A DNA stretch of 20,852 nt from Burkholderiales bacterium (GCA_026125625.1 JAHCKU010000011.1:1-20852); one strand, 5' to 3'; shown: positions 1 to 8,179, counted from the stretch's first letter. Notes: generated from the letters alone by a model not told the origin. Numbers and translations are program-made.

Positions 1-1781
1 TTGAACGACAGCGTGGACGCATCCACCTCCCAGCCCTGGCGCACGCGCACCCAGCCCTTGCGCGAGAAGATCACGGTCACCGGCTCGTCGATCACCGGCG
101 TTTCGATCTCGGCCTTGTCCGCCTCCTCGATACGCGTGCGGCGCTTGTCGCCGAAGCTCTGCGCGTCCTTCTCGATCTCGGATACCACCAGATCCTCCAG
201 CGCCTTGCGGTTGCCGAGGATGCGCTCCAGCTGCTGCTGCTCCTTGCGCCTGGTGTCGAGCTCCTGCTCGACCTTGATGTGCTCCAGCTTGGCCAGCTGG
301 CGCAGACGCATCTCCAGGATATCCTCCGCCTGGCGCTCGCTCAGCGCGAACGCAGCCATCAAATCCGCCTTGGGATCATCCGCAACGCGGACGATCCTGA
401 TCACCTTGTCCACGTTCAGCAGGACGATCATGCGTCCTTCCAGCACGTGGATGCGATCCAGCACCTGATTCAGCCGGTGCTGGGTGCGTCGGGTGACAGT
501 GGCGAAGCGGAAGGTCAGCCACTCGGCAACGATGTCGCGCAGATTCTTGGCCGTGGGCCGGCCGTCCAGCCCCACCACCACCAGGTTGATGGGTACGTTG
601 GTCTCCATGCTGGTCTTGGCCAGCAGGAGATTGACGAAGTCGTTCTCTTCCACCTTGGAAGTACGCGGCTCGAACACCAGACGCACCGGGTGCGTGCGAT
701 CGCTTTCGTCACGCGCCTTCTCCAGCATCGACAGCATCAGCTGCTTCTCGCGCTGCTGCTCCGGCGTGGTCGACTTCTTGCCCGCCTTCGGCTGCGGATT
801 GGTGATGGCATCGATCTCCTCCAGCACCTTGCGCGAGGAGGTGCCGGGCGGCAGCTCGTACACCACCAGCTGCCATTGGCCGCGCGCCAGCCGCTCGATG
901 CTCCAGCGCGCACGCACGCGCACGCTGCCGCGACCGCTGGCGTAGGCCTCCTTCACTTCCGCGCGCGGGGTGATGATCTGACCGCCGCCGGGGAAGTCCG
1001 GGCCCTTGATGTGCTTCATCAGCCCGGCCAGCGAGATCTCCGGATCGCGGATCATGGCCACGGCGCCGTTGGCGACCTCGTTCAGATTGTGGCTGGGGAT
1101 TTCCGTAGCCATGCCGACGGCAATGCCGGAAGCGCCGTTGAGCAGCACCATCGGCAGGCGCGCAGGCAGCAGCACCGGTTCCTTGAAGGCGCCGTCATAG
1201 TTGGGGGCAAAATCGACGGTGCCGCGATCGAGTTCGCCGAGCAGCAGTTCGGCGATGGGCGTCAGGCGCGCCTCGGTGTAGCGCATGGCCGCGGCGGAAT
1301 CGCCGTCGCGCGAGCCGAAATTGCCCTGGCCGTCGATGAGCGGATAGCGCAGCGAGAAATCCTGCGCCACGCGCACCATGGCGTCGTAGACGCTCTGGTC
1401 GCCGTGCGGATGGAACTTGCCGATGACGTCGCCGACGACGCGCGCCGATTTCTTGCGCGGCGTCCCGGCCGGTGCGTTCATCTCCCACATGGCATACAGG
1501 ATGCGGGCCTGCACCGGCTTCTGGCCATCGCCGACGCGCGGCAGCGCGCGATCCTTGACGGTGGCAATGGCGTATTGCAGATACTGCGTGGAGGCATACC
1601 GGCCGATCGGCAGGCTGTCGCCGTACTCGCCGGACAGCGGCGCGAAGTGCGGCGGCAGGCGCGCGCCGTCGCCACCGCCGGAGCCGGCGGGCTTCGCCGG
1701 CTGCCTGCCCGTAGCAGTGGTTTGCTTGTCTTTTTCGACGACAGCAGTATCGTCGAACAGATCCGGTTGATCTGAGTTCAT
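1..1781 (-). CDS. parC: DNA topoisomerase IV subunit A (ParC), 3'-truncated by window edge
   Basis: Breakage-reunion subunit of topoisomerase IV, which with ParE decatenates daughter chromosomes in the cytoplasm. The first 593 codons are visible, beginning at the ATG at 1781 with GAGGGAG about 8 nt upstream; the C-terminal part lies beyond position 1. After an N-terminal extension of about 45 residues (acidic, then Gly/Pro-rich) comes the winged-helix core with 'GKFHPHGD', then 'AMRYTEAR' whose Tyr168 is the DNA-cleaving tyrosine, preceded by Arg167. The 'LPNILLNG/GIAVGMAT'-type segment of the family is present as 'LLNGASGIAVGMATEIPSHN', and a long charged coiled-coil region follows around residues 450-560. 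It lies 57 bp after the parE stop, so the two are very likely co-transcribed. GyrA is the alternative paralogue, but adjacency to parE and 'GSRDGD' before the tyrosine favour ParC. Gln129 sits where E. coli ParC has Ser80. Confidence 0.96.
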   Translation of the reverse strand, partial: MNSDQPDLFDDTAVVEKDKQTTATGRQPAKPAGSGGGDGARLPPHFAPLSGEYGDSLPIGRYASTQYLQYAIATVKDRALPRVGDGQKPVQARILYAMWEMNAPAGTPRKKSARVVGDVIGKFHPHGDQSVYDAMVRVAQDFSLRYPLIDGQGNFGSRDGDSAAAMRYTEARLTPIAELLLGELDRGTVDFAPNYDGAFKEPVLLPARLPMVLLNGASGIAVGMATEIPSHNLNEVANGAVAMIRDPEISLAGLMKHIKGPDFPGGGQIITPRAEVKEAYASGRGSVRVRARWSIERLARGQWQLVVYELPPGTSSRKVLEEIDAITNPQPKAGKKSTTPEQQREKQLMLSMLEKARDESDRTHPVRLVFEPRTSKVEENDFVNLLLAKTSMETNVPINLVVVGLDGRPTAKNLRDIVAEWLTFRFATVTRRTQHRLNQVLDRIHVLEGRMIVLLNVDKVIRIVRVADDPKADLMAAFALSERQAEDILEMRLRQLAKLEHIKVEQELDTRRKEQQQLERILGNRKALEDLVVSEIEKDAQSFGDKRRTRIEEADKAEIETPVIDEPVTVIFSRKGWVRVRQGWEVDASTLSF

Positions 1782-1838
1782 CGCTGTGCTCCCTCGGCTC
1801 CCTGGCCTCTCGTCCCCAACCTCCGTTCCAGCGGGATG

Positions 1839-3824
1839 TCAGGTGAAGTCCGCTTCGACCAGGTTGCCATAGGTTTCCATCCACTCGCGCCGCTGCCAGG
1901 CATTCTCGCGCGCCATCATCATGTTGAAGATGTCGTTGGACACGTCCAGTCCGTCCTCCAGTCCGACCGGCAGCACACGCCGCGTATCCGGATTGAGCGT
2001 GGTCTCCCACAGCTGCTCCGGGCTCATCTCGCCCAGCCCCTTGAAACGGCTTACGGTCCAGGCGCCCTCGCGCACGCCTTCGTCGACCAGCTTCTCTTCC
2101 AGCACCGCGAGCTCCTGGTCCTCCAGAGCGTACAGCTTGCGTGCCGGCTTGTTCTTGCCCTGCGCCGGCACGTCGATGCGAAACAACGGCGGCTGTGCCA
2201 CGAACACATGGCCGTTCTGGATGAGCCTGGGGAAATGCTTGAAGAACAATGCGAGCAGCAATACCTGAATATGCGATCCGTCCACATCGGCATCGGCCAG
2301 GACGATGATCTTGCGATAACGCAGGTTGCCCAGATCGACCGCATCCGTCAGCTTGTGATGGTCGACGCCGATGGCCAGGGCGATGGCCTCGATCTCCTTG
2401 TTGGCGTACAGCGTGTCGGGACTGTCCTGCCAGGTGTTCTTCGGCTTGCCCTTGAGCGGCAGCACGGCCTGGAACTCCTTGTCGCGCGCCTGCTTGGCCG
2501 AGCCGCCGGCGGAATCGCCCTCGACGATGAACAGCTCGTTGCGCTCCGGATCCTCGGATGCGCAATCGGTCAGCTTCCCCGGCAGCACCGCCACGCCAGA
2601 GCTCTTGCGCCGCTCGACCTTCTGCGCCGCGCGTGTGCGCGCATTGGCCTGGCGGATGACCAGCTCGGCGATGCGCTTGCCTTCGTCCACGTGCTGGTTC
2701 AGCCACAGCTCGAATGGATCTCGCACCATCTGCGCCGTCAATTTCACCGCGTCACGCGAGATCAGCTCGTTCTTCACCTGCCCCTTGAATTGCGGATCGA
2801 GCATCTTCACCGCGAGCACGTAGTTTGCGCGCGACCACACGTCCTCCGGCACGATCTTCAGACCACGCTGCCCCATCGCATGCAGGTCGATGAAATTCCT
2901 GATCGCGGTGTACACCCCCTCGCGCAGACCCGACACGTGCGTGCCGCCGTGGCGCGTTGGAATCATGTTCACGTACGACTCGGTGAGGGTCTCCCCTTCC
3001 GGCGTCCAGGCGATGGCCCACATTGCCCCCTCGCCCTCGGCAAAGCTGTCGGATTCCGACTGAGCGGCGACATAGCGCTCGCCGAAGAAGCTGTCAGCGA
3101 CCGGCTCCAGGGCATTCACCGCGCTTCCGAAGTAGCCCTGGATGCCTTGCGGGAAGTGCCAGGTCTGGGTCTCGCTCCTGCCCTTCTTCTCGATGCCCAG
3201 GGTGAATTTCACGCCCGGCAGCAGCATGGCCTTGGCGCGCATCAGGGCAGCCAGATCGGCCGCCGCGATCTGGGGAGAATCGAAATAGCGCGCATCGGGC
3301 CAGAAGCGCACGCGCGTGCCGGTCTCGCGCGGCCCCACCTTGCCGATCTGCTTGAGCGGCTCCTTGACCTTGCCGTTGTCGGCAAACACGATGCGATGGA
3401 TCGCCTCGTCGCGCCGCACTTCGACCTCCAGCCTGCGCGACAGCGCATTGCTCACGCACACTCCGACCCCGTGCAGCCCGCCGGCGATGCGATACGCGGC
3501 ATCCCTGTCGGTCTTGCGAAACTTCCCGCCCGAGTGCAGGGTGGTGAAGATCACCTGCACCGCCGGCACTTTCTTTTTCGGATGGATGTCCACCGGAATG
3601 CCGCGGCCGTCGTCCATCACCTCGGCGGAGCCGTCTTCGTACAGCGTCACCGCGACATTGCGCGCGAACCCCGCCAGGCCTTCGTCGGCGGCGTTGTCCA
3701 GGATCTCCACCAGGGCATGGTTGGGATTGACCGGGTCCGTATACATCCCCGGCCGATGCAGAATGGGCGAGAGATCCTCGAGGATCTCAATATCTTCGGC
3801 GGTGTAGCCGGGCTTCTTTGCCAT
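1839..3824 (-). CDS. parE: DNA topoisomerase IV subunit B (ParE)
   Basis: ATPase subunit of topoisomerase IV, 661 residues, slightly longer than the roughly 630 of E. coli ParE. The start at 3824 has GAGG about 6 nt upstream and yields MAKKPGYT; an in-frame extension upstream runs through the neighbouring gene and lacks family similarity. The GHKL ATPase domain shows 'EILDNAADEG' (general base Glu40, Mg ligand Asn44), 'DDGRG' (71-75) and 'GGLHGVGVCVSNAL'. The Toprim domain has 'EGDSAGGSA' beginning at Glu435 and 'DADVDG' with Asp511, Asp513 and Asp515. The C-terminus ends 'ETYGNLVEADFT'. The 5' end overlaps the upstream HTH-like gene by 38 bp, and parC follows 57 bp downstream, suggesting one transcript. 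GyrB is less likely because of the ParE-type 'DIHPKKKVPAVQVI' segment, the short length and the neighbour. Confidence 0.96.
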   Translation of the reverse strand: MAKKPGYTAEDIEILEDLSPILHRPGMYTDPVNPNHALVEILDNAADEGLAGFARNVAVTLYEDGSAEVMDDGRGIPVDIHPKKKVPAVQVIFTTLHSGGKFRKTDRDAAYRIAGGLHGVGVCVSNALSRRLEVEVRRDEAIHRIVFADNGKVKEPLKQIGKVGPRETGTRVRFWPDARYFDSPQIAAADLAALMRAKAMLLPGVKFTLGIEKKGRSETQTWHFPQGIQGYFGSAVNALEPVADSFFGERYVAAQSESDSFAEGEGAMWAIAWTPEGETLTESYVNMIPTRHGGTHVSGLREGVYTAIRNFIDLHAMGQRGLKIVPEDVWSRANYVLAVKMLDPQFKGQVKNELISRDAVKLTAQMVRDPFELWLNQHVDEGKRIAELVIRQANARTRAAQKVERRKSSGVAVLPGKLTDCASEDPERNELFIVEGDSAGGSAKQARDKEFQAVLPLKGKPKNTWQDSPDTLYANKEIEAIALAIGVDHHKLTDAVDLGNLRYRKIIVLADADVDGSHIQVLLLALFFKHFPRLIQNGHVFVAQPPLFRIDVPAQGKNKPARKLYALEDQELAVLEEKLVDEGVREGAWTVSRFKGLGEMSPEQLWETTLNPDTRRVLPVGLEDGLDVSNDIFNMMMARENAWQRREWMETYGNLVEADFT

Positions 3825-4434
3825 GGGTACCTCGTTTGTTGTGGCCGGCCACCTCCAGGGCGGGACGACGGGACGGATGAGCGGCCTGGAACGGACGCAA
3901 GCGCACGCGCAGCGCGTGCCGCACCGGAGCCATGTCCGGATAGTCGCCCGCGCGCAGCGCATCGACCAGCGCCAGCAGCTCGTACAGCCTGGGGTCGCGT
4001 GCAGCCGCATAGGGAACCGACTTGTACAATGGAGAAAACTCGGTTCCCTGCACGCTGCCGTGCGTATCGGCCCATACCGGGGGCAGGCCCGGCTGAACCG
4101 GCAACAGTGCCCGCAAGGCCGGTGCCGCATGTGCCGTCGGCACACCGCGGGTCGGCCCTCCCCGCACCGGACTGAACACGTACTTCAGGCCGTGCACGAG
4201 AAACTCCTCCAGCGCCACGACGTCGGGGAAACCCCAGCCGTCATCCAGACGCATCAACGACGCATGGTGGGCGCGCTTGATGCCGGCGTGGACTTCGGAG
4301 GCGGACATGCCCAGCTCCAATGCCAGCTGGCCGTAAGACCAGGGGCTGCGCTGGAGGACCACGATCTTGAGCAGGACGCAGACGTCCTGTGGTTTGAGGC
4401 TCACGGGCCGGTAGTGAATTGCCAGACGGCGCAT
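3787..4434 (-). CDS. Hypothetical protein with predicted N-terminal helix-turn-helix, overlapping parE
   Basis: A 215-residue protein I do not recognise by name. Near residues 32-55 the stretch 'WSYGQLALELGMSASEVHAG' reads as a DNA-binding helix-turn-helix. The middle (about 80-150) is rich in Gly, Pro and Thr and contains 'LKYVFSPVRGG' and 'TEFSPLYKSVPYAA'; a Leu-rich helix 'LYELLALVDALRAGD' follows, and the last 30 residues are basic and overlap the parE start in another frame. The overlap of 38 bp means translation of the two is linked in space, though parE has its own ribosome site. No good Shine-Dalgarno precedes the ATG at 4434; a GTG at codon 11 is an alternative. A dyad lies 6-22 bp upstream and could be an autoregulatory operator. 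It may be a transcription regulator or an antitoxin-like protein; no toxin partner is visible. Confidence 0.75.
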   Translation of the reverse strand: MRRLAIHYRPVSLKPQDVCVLLKIVVLQRSPWSYGQLALELGMSASEVHAGIKRAHHASLMRLDDGWGFPDVVALEEFLVHGLKYVFSPVRGGPTRGVPTAHAAPALRALLPVQPGLPPVWADTHGSVQGTEFSPLYKSVPYAAARDPRLYELLALVDALRAGDYPDMAPVRHALRVRLRPFQAAHPSRRPALEVAGHNKRGTHGKEARLHRRRY

Positions 4435-4439
4435 AGTCT

Positions 4440-4456
4440 ATTCGCGATTCGCGAAT
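4440..4456. promoter_or_regulatory. Candidate operator: tandem ATTCGCG with a 10-bp perfect palindrome
   Basis: ATTCGCG is repeated back to back and the second copy is completed to the perfect palindrome ATTCGCGAAT (4447-4456). It sits 6 bp upstream of the ATG of the HTH-like gene (4434) and about 125 bp before the TraR/DksA-type gene, in the short divergent spacer. Position and symmetry suit a repressor site, possibly for the HTH protein itself; binding is inferred only. Confidence 0.35.
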
Positions 4457-4581
4457 GACGGAAGACATGGCAGCCAGTGGCGCTGCCGGGACGGTGCGGA
4501 TCGAGGATGCTGCGAACGCGTATCGCAATGCGCGCCGGAGTCATAATGCAGTTACCAGAGCACGGACGGAAGGAGTCGCAA

Positions 4582-4974
4582 ATGCCCTACACCGACAAGC
4601 AGATCGACGAACTGCGGCACGATCTGGAACGGCGCCGCACACATTTGCTGGAAGAAATTCGCACTGCGCTGGCTCGCTCGGGTGAGCAGCACTACATCGA
4701 CCTGGCCGGCCAGGTCGCGGATGCAGGCGAGGCCTCGGTCGCGGACCTGCTGGTCGATGTCGATACGGCGATGTCCGTGCGCGACATTCGGGAGCTGCGC
4801 GATGTGGAAGCTGCGCTCGAGCGCATCGCTGCCGGCGACTACGGCGAGTGCAGCGACTGCGGCGGCGACATCGGATTTCCGCGGCTGAAGGCCTATCCCA
4901 CCGCGGCGCGCTGCATCCTGTGTCAGACCAAGTTCGAGAAGAGCCATGCCGGGGAAGGCACGCCTTCCCTCTAG
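4582..4974 (+). CDS. TraR/DksA-family zinc-finger transcription regulator
   Basis: A 130-residue DksA-like protein expected to bind the RNA polymerase secondary channel and adjust promoter kinetics. The ATG at 4582 has AAGGAG 7-12 nt upstream; a longer reading frame begins at 4477 but without such a site. A helical coiled-coil region (about 5-80) is followed by the zinc finger C90-x2-C93-x17-C111-x2-C114, within the family signature 'YGECSDCGGDIGFPRLKAYP'. At the coiled-coil tip, Asp47 and Glu50 align by eye with the Asp71/Asp74 pair of E. coli DksA, but the Ala76 position is Ser52, so activity like true DksA is uncertain. It is shorter than DksA (151 residues) and is better called a TraR/DksA paralogue. 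Transcribed divergently from the HTH-like gene. Confidence 0.9.
   Translation: MPYTDKQIDELRHDLERRRTHLLEEIRTALARSGEQHYIDLAGQVADAGEASVADLLVDVDTAMSVRDIRELRDVEAALERIAAGDYGECSDCGGDIGFPRLKAYPTAARCILCQTKFEKSHAGEGTPSL
4952..4969 (+). terminator. Hairpin at the 3' end of the TraR/DksA-type gene
   Basis: GGGAAGG and CCTTCCC form a 7-bp perfect stem around the 4-base loop CACG, ending 3 bp before the TAG stop is completed. It overlaps the last codons and has no T-run after it, so it may be an mRNA 3'-end stabiliser or a weak/Rho-assisted terminator rather than a classical intrinsic terminator. Confidence 0.35.
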
Positions 4975-5044
4975 CGCGATGCATGCCCGCACCGGCATCG
5001 GCACGCGCCGGCGGGACCGCATGCCTGCCTGCCCCAGTCATGCA

Positions 5045-6240
5045 ATGCGCATGCGCACCCGCCTGCTGCGATGCGCACTGGCGCTTGCCGTGCTGCTGTC
5101 CGCGCCTGCACCGGCCCAGGATCTGGCGGTGCCCAGGCAGCATCAGAAACTGTACGACGCGCTGGAAGAACAGGTGTCCGCCTTCGGCCGCGCTCTTCCG
5201 CCGCTGCAGGGTGATGAACCGCTGCTGCACGGAGCGCTGCTGCGCACGCCACTGGCTGCAGCGCCCCGGGAAAATTGCTCAGCCCTTCCCGGGCCGAAGC
5301 GCAACGCGAGCTGGATGCCTTGCGGCGCATCGGGACGCAAGTGCTGGTAGGTGGACGTGTGCCATCCGCTGCTCACGCCCACCTTCCATGACCCGCGCCT
5401 GGTTCTTGGAACGCCTCGCCAATCTGGCGAATGAAGCGCGCGTGCGCCAGATGCGTGTTGCGGTCGCCACGCTTCGCTTCCACCCACGCTGGCATCGACG
5501 GAAGGTCGCTGGCACTACCGCGGATTGACCAAGGCACGCTTTCTTCCAGGAGCGCGCGGAGGAGGTGAAATCTGGTGATCGCCATGCAGCCGGACTACCT
5601 CACGCTGGTGTTCGATCCTCGGGCCCACCACGGACTCGCGCCGGCAGGGGCCAGGACTGGCGCCTCTACGTCAGATGCCACGGCCGTCCGACTGCATGGT
5701 GATCTCGGCGATCTGGTCCCGGCCCCTGGGCGCGCGGGCAGCGCGGTGTCGGACACGCCCGTGTTCGCCGAGGCATTCGCAGGCATCAGGGCGCTGTCAT
5801 ACATCGATCTGCGCATCTATCGCAGCCGCAACGGGCAGGAGCAGCTGCTCGATCGCCTGATCACGTGGCCGCGGCGCATCCGGACGATCGATCCGGGCAA
5901 GCGCATCGTATTCAGCGAAGCGTGGCTGTCCAAGGCCACGATCGAGGAAACGGCCCAGCTCGCCTACGACGGTGCGCCGGCTGCGCGCGCCTCGTACAGC
6001 TTCTGGTCGCCGCTGGACGTGACCTTCCTGCGCACCGTGGCACGCGCCGCGCGCACGCAGCGGGTCGAGCTGGTCACGGTATCGCGGCCGGATCTGCTGT
6101 TCGCGTACGTGGACTTCTTCGATCCCCTGCTGTTCCGCGCCAATCCACGGGAGGTGATCGAGTTCACGGCACAGCGTGCCGCGGCAGCGCGTGAGCAGGG
6201 CGGCCTGAGCGATACCGGACGCGCCTTCGGTGCGCTGTAG
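5045..6240 (+). pseudogene. Frameshifted secreted TIM-barrel/glycosidase-like protein
   Basis: Coding signal is continuous but jumps frame repeatedly. The start (5045 or 5051) gives a signal peptide (basic 'RMRTRLLR', hydrophobic 'CALALAVLLSAPAPAQ'), then a helical domain to about 5265. From there the plausible protein moves through frame changes near 5268 ('KLLSPSRAEAQRELDAL'), 5350 ('VDVCHPLLTPTFHDPR'), 5393 ('FLERLANLANEARVRQMRV'), 5476 ('THAGIDGRSLALPRIDQG'), 5541 ('FQERAEEV') and 5575 ('VIAAMQPDYLTLV'). A further pair of shifts may lie within 5612-5740, where frame 2 reads 'GPTTDSRRQGPGLAPLRQM'. The remainder to the TAG at 6240 is open, with 'YIDLRIY' and 'GKRIVFSEAWLSKAT' resembling barrel strands of glycosyl hydrolases. 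A GTG at 5575 with AGGAGG upstream could yield a 221-residue C-terminal product. Either true decay or local sequence error would explain this; the enzyme family is a tentative reading. Confidence 0.7.
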
Positions 6241-6468
6241 GAGCATTCCATACTGCGCACGTATTCTGGACCAAAGCCTTCCGGCAGAGGTTTTCTCATG
6301 CAACGATGCAACAAACGCTAACTTGCAGTCATGACTGACGAATGCCTTGTCTGTCGCCGCGCCGCAGCATCCGTGCCATGAATTTTCGTTGCAGGAGCCG
6401 TGCGGAAGGCCTAGCATGGCCCGTAAAGAACAAAAGCCAGGGCGACCATCAGCAAGAGGAGAACCGCT

Positions 6469-6621
6469 ATGTGCTTCGAGTTCGAGTATCTGTACTGGGC
6501 GAAGCTGGAAGAGGAAGCACGCCAGCACAAGGAAGAGACGCAACGGCAGAAGCAGAGCGAGGCTGCTGCCACGGCCGGGCAGAACCAGACATCTGCACAG
6601 CACGAGTCGGCGCCGGCATAG
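6469..6621 (+). CDS. Small charged protein, 50 residues
   Basis: ATG at 6469 is preceded by AGAGGA with 7-8 nt spacing and opens a 50-codon frame ending TAG at 6619-6621. The product starts 'MCFEFEYLYWAKLEEEARQ', an aromatic/acidic helix start, passes into a Lys/Glu/Gln-rich helix and ends in a low-complexity Ala/Gln/Ser tail. I recall similar short 'MCxEFEYLYWAKL' hypothetical proteins in betaproteobacteria, but this is memory and not a search. No signal peptide or membrane segment; Cys2 is the only cysteine. It converges with the HDOD gene 50 bp away. Function unknown; a soluble peptide that pairs with a partner through its amphipathic helix is a guess. Confidence 0.65.
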   Translation: MCFEFEYLYWAKLEEEARQHKEETQRQKQSEAAATAGQNQTSAQHESAPA

Positions 6622-6661
6622 TCGGCGTATCCATCGCCAGCCCTGCGCGAGCGGCGGCTAT

Positions 6662-6685
6662 CCGCTGACTGCTACGCAGCAGCGG
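6662..6685. terminator. Hairpin between convergent small-protein and HDOD genes
   Basis: CCGCTG-A-CTGC pairs with GCAG-CAGCGG around a TAC loop: ten base pairs with one bulged A. It overlaps the last codons and stop of the HDOD gene and lies 40 bp after the small protein gene, a suitable place to stop transcription from either side. There is no T-run, so classical intrinsic termination is unproven. Confidence 0.35.
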
Positions 6686-7487
6686 CTAGGGCGGGCAGTT
6701 CCTCCAGCCAGCTTTCGATGTGCTGCTCCGAAGTCTCCAGCACGCGCGCCACGACGCTGACATGAGCCGGCCAGTGAGACTGGCCTGACGCTTCCTGATG
6801 CCGCAGCGCCTCATTGGCGAAGGCGGACAATGCGACCAGCATGCGCGCCTCGGCAGAGATCGGCAGGCTTTCCAGTTTGCCGATGTCATGATGGCACCCC
6901 ACCGCTGCCACGATCACGTCCGGCAGCCCCCACGCCTGCATCAGACCCTGGCCGACCACCACGTGATCGAGGCCGTGCTTCTCGCGTTCCGTATCGCACG
7001 GATTCGACATGTGCTCGATCTGTGCCAGCGTCTGCGCGTAACCGGATGCGCGCATCAGCAGCACCGCCATGCCGCAATCCTCGAACAGGCCACAGGTATA
7101 GGCACGATCGCTGTTGATGCTACGCAGCTGGCGCGCCAGCCACGCCATGGAGCCGGCGCGCCGGGCGGCGAGGTCCCACAGGCGCTCCATCTGCGCTCCG
7201 CCACCTTTGAAGCTGCGCCGCAGCAGCAGACCGGTGACGACGCCGAACACCTCCGCCAGACCGAGGTAGCTCACCGCCTGCTGTACTGAAGCGATGCGCC
7301 GGCCCAGGCCGACATAGGGAGAGTTGGCGATCTTCACCACGGCCGAAGCAAGGCCGACGTCGGCGCTGATCAGCTCGCTCACGCGCATGAAATCGGGATC
7401 GTCCTTCTGCATCTCGACGCTGAGCCGGGACAGCATCAGCGGTTTGGCGGGCAGCTCGGTCTGCAGGATTTCATCGGTGATCGACAT
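6672..7487 (-). CDS. HDOD-domain protein
   Basis: A 271-residue cytoplasmic protein made almost entirely of an HDOD domain (about residues 10-210): 'LPAKPLMLSRLSVEMQ', 'SADVGLASAVVKIANSPYVG' and 'IASVQQAVSYLGLAEVFGVV' are the characteristic blocks. HDOD domains are degenerate relatives of HD phosphohydrolases found in signalling proteins; here the catalytic His-Asp is replaced in 'CGLFEDCGMAVLL', although 'GCHHDIG' downstream keeps histidines. No GGDEF, EAL or receiver domain is attached. The ATG at 7487 is chosen; a GTG at 7526 would add 13 residues, and neither has a strong ribosome site. It lies 152 bp after a cyclic-nucleotide-binding protein on the same strand, so the two may form a signalling pair. 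A regulatory, non-enzymatic role is inferred. Confidence 0.9.
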   Translation of the reverse strand: MSITDEILQTELPAKPLMLSRLSVEMQKDDPDFMRVSELISADVGLASAVVKIANSPYVGLGRRIASVQQAVSYLGLAEVFGVVTGLLLRRSFKGGGAQMERLWDLAARRAGSMAWLARQLRSINSDRAYTCGLFEDCGMAVLLMRASGYAQTLAQIEHMSNPCDTEREKHGLDHVVVGQGLMQAWGLPDVIVAAVGCHHDIGKLESLPISAEARMLVALSAFANEALRHQEASGQSHWPAHVSVVARVLETSEQHIESWLEELPALAAAA

Positions 7488-7639
7488 GGACTCGGACTCT
7501 TCGGAGTTGTTTGACGGTGCCGGCACGATCGCCCGGCATCCTCTCGAACAGTGCGTGGTTCAACGGTTTTCGGCCAATCCTTCCCGAGCTTGATCGTCAC
7601 GCGATGCGGCCGGGCGAAATTCTGCTGCGCAGAGCTTCC

Positions 7640-8179
7640 CTAGCCCATGCGTCGTACCCGGCCACGGCTGCGCGCGATCTCCAGCTCCATCCTTTCCTTG
7701 GCAGCCTCCGCCTCCCGGGCGCGGTTGCGGTGGAGGATGATTTCGTCATCGGCGCTCGACAGCCGGCGCGCCAGCAGGCGCGACATGTTCTTCAGCACCT
7801 GCGCAGCGATGTCCGCCCTGGCCAGCAGCGCGGATTTGGTGAAACGCAATGCCACGCTGGGCTGCAAGGCACGCACCGTGGCACTGCGGGGTTGATGCGC
7901 GATGATGGAGATCTCTCCGAAGTGCTCACCGGGGAGGACGTGCGCCAGTTCCAGGTGCTCGCCATTGCTGGCCTTGTATACCTCGAAGGCCCCCTGCACC
8001 ACGACGTACATCGACTCGCCCTCGTCCCCTTCGTAGTAGACCACCTCGCTGGCGCTGAATACCGCCTTGGTGGCCTCCGACAGGAGCACGCGCGCCTGAG
8101 ACCGGTCGAGATGCCGGAACAGATCGATCTCGGACAGGACGCGCAGGAAGAGGTGGTCGAGGCTGGCCTGGGAGGACAT
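7640..8179 (-). CDS. Stand-alone cyclic-nucleotide-binding-domain protein (Crp-type sensor without HTH)
   Basis: A 179-residue protein with a cNMP-binding beta-roll at about residues 18-125: 'VVYYEGDEGESMYVVVQGAF' and the phosphate-binding cassette 'GEHFGEISIIAHQPRSATVRA', where the Arg-Ser pair matches the R-(S/T/A)-A core of the family. The following segment is a long charged helix ('RAREAEAAKERMELEIARSR') likely to form a coiled coil; no helix-turn-helix is present, so it is not a Crp/Fnr transcription factor. ATG 8179 is preferred; a TTG at 8212 would extend it by 11 residues. Its position upstream of the HDOD gene suggests it senses a nucleotide and acts through protein contact. The ligand cannot be told from the sequence. 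Confidence 0.88.
   Translation of the reverse strand: MSSQASLDHLFLRVLSEIDLFRHLDRSQARVLLSEATKAVFSASEVVYYEGDEGESMYVVVQGAFEVYKASNGEHLELAHVLPGEHFGEISIIAHQPRSATVRALQPSVALRFTKSALLARADIAAQVLKNMSRLLARRLSSADDEIILHRNRAREAEAAKERMELEIARSRGRVRRMG

Noticed and set aside
3825..4145. N-terminal extension of ParE
   Set aside because: The extension lies within the neighbouring gene, has no ParE similarity, and GAGG precedes the ATG at 3824.
1836..4175. Long plus-strand open frames antisense to parE and parC (also 279-1775)
   Set aside because: They mirror high-GC coding genes, show His/Arg/Gln-rich composition with no domain, and oppose unmistakable ParE/ParC sequence.
6326..6337. 12-bp perfect palindrome CAGTCATGACTG
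   Set aside because: Lies in the spacer after the broken gene with no nearby promoter or repeat copy; such short palindromes occur by chance at this scale.
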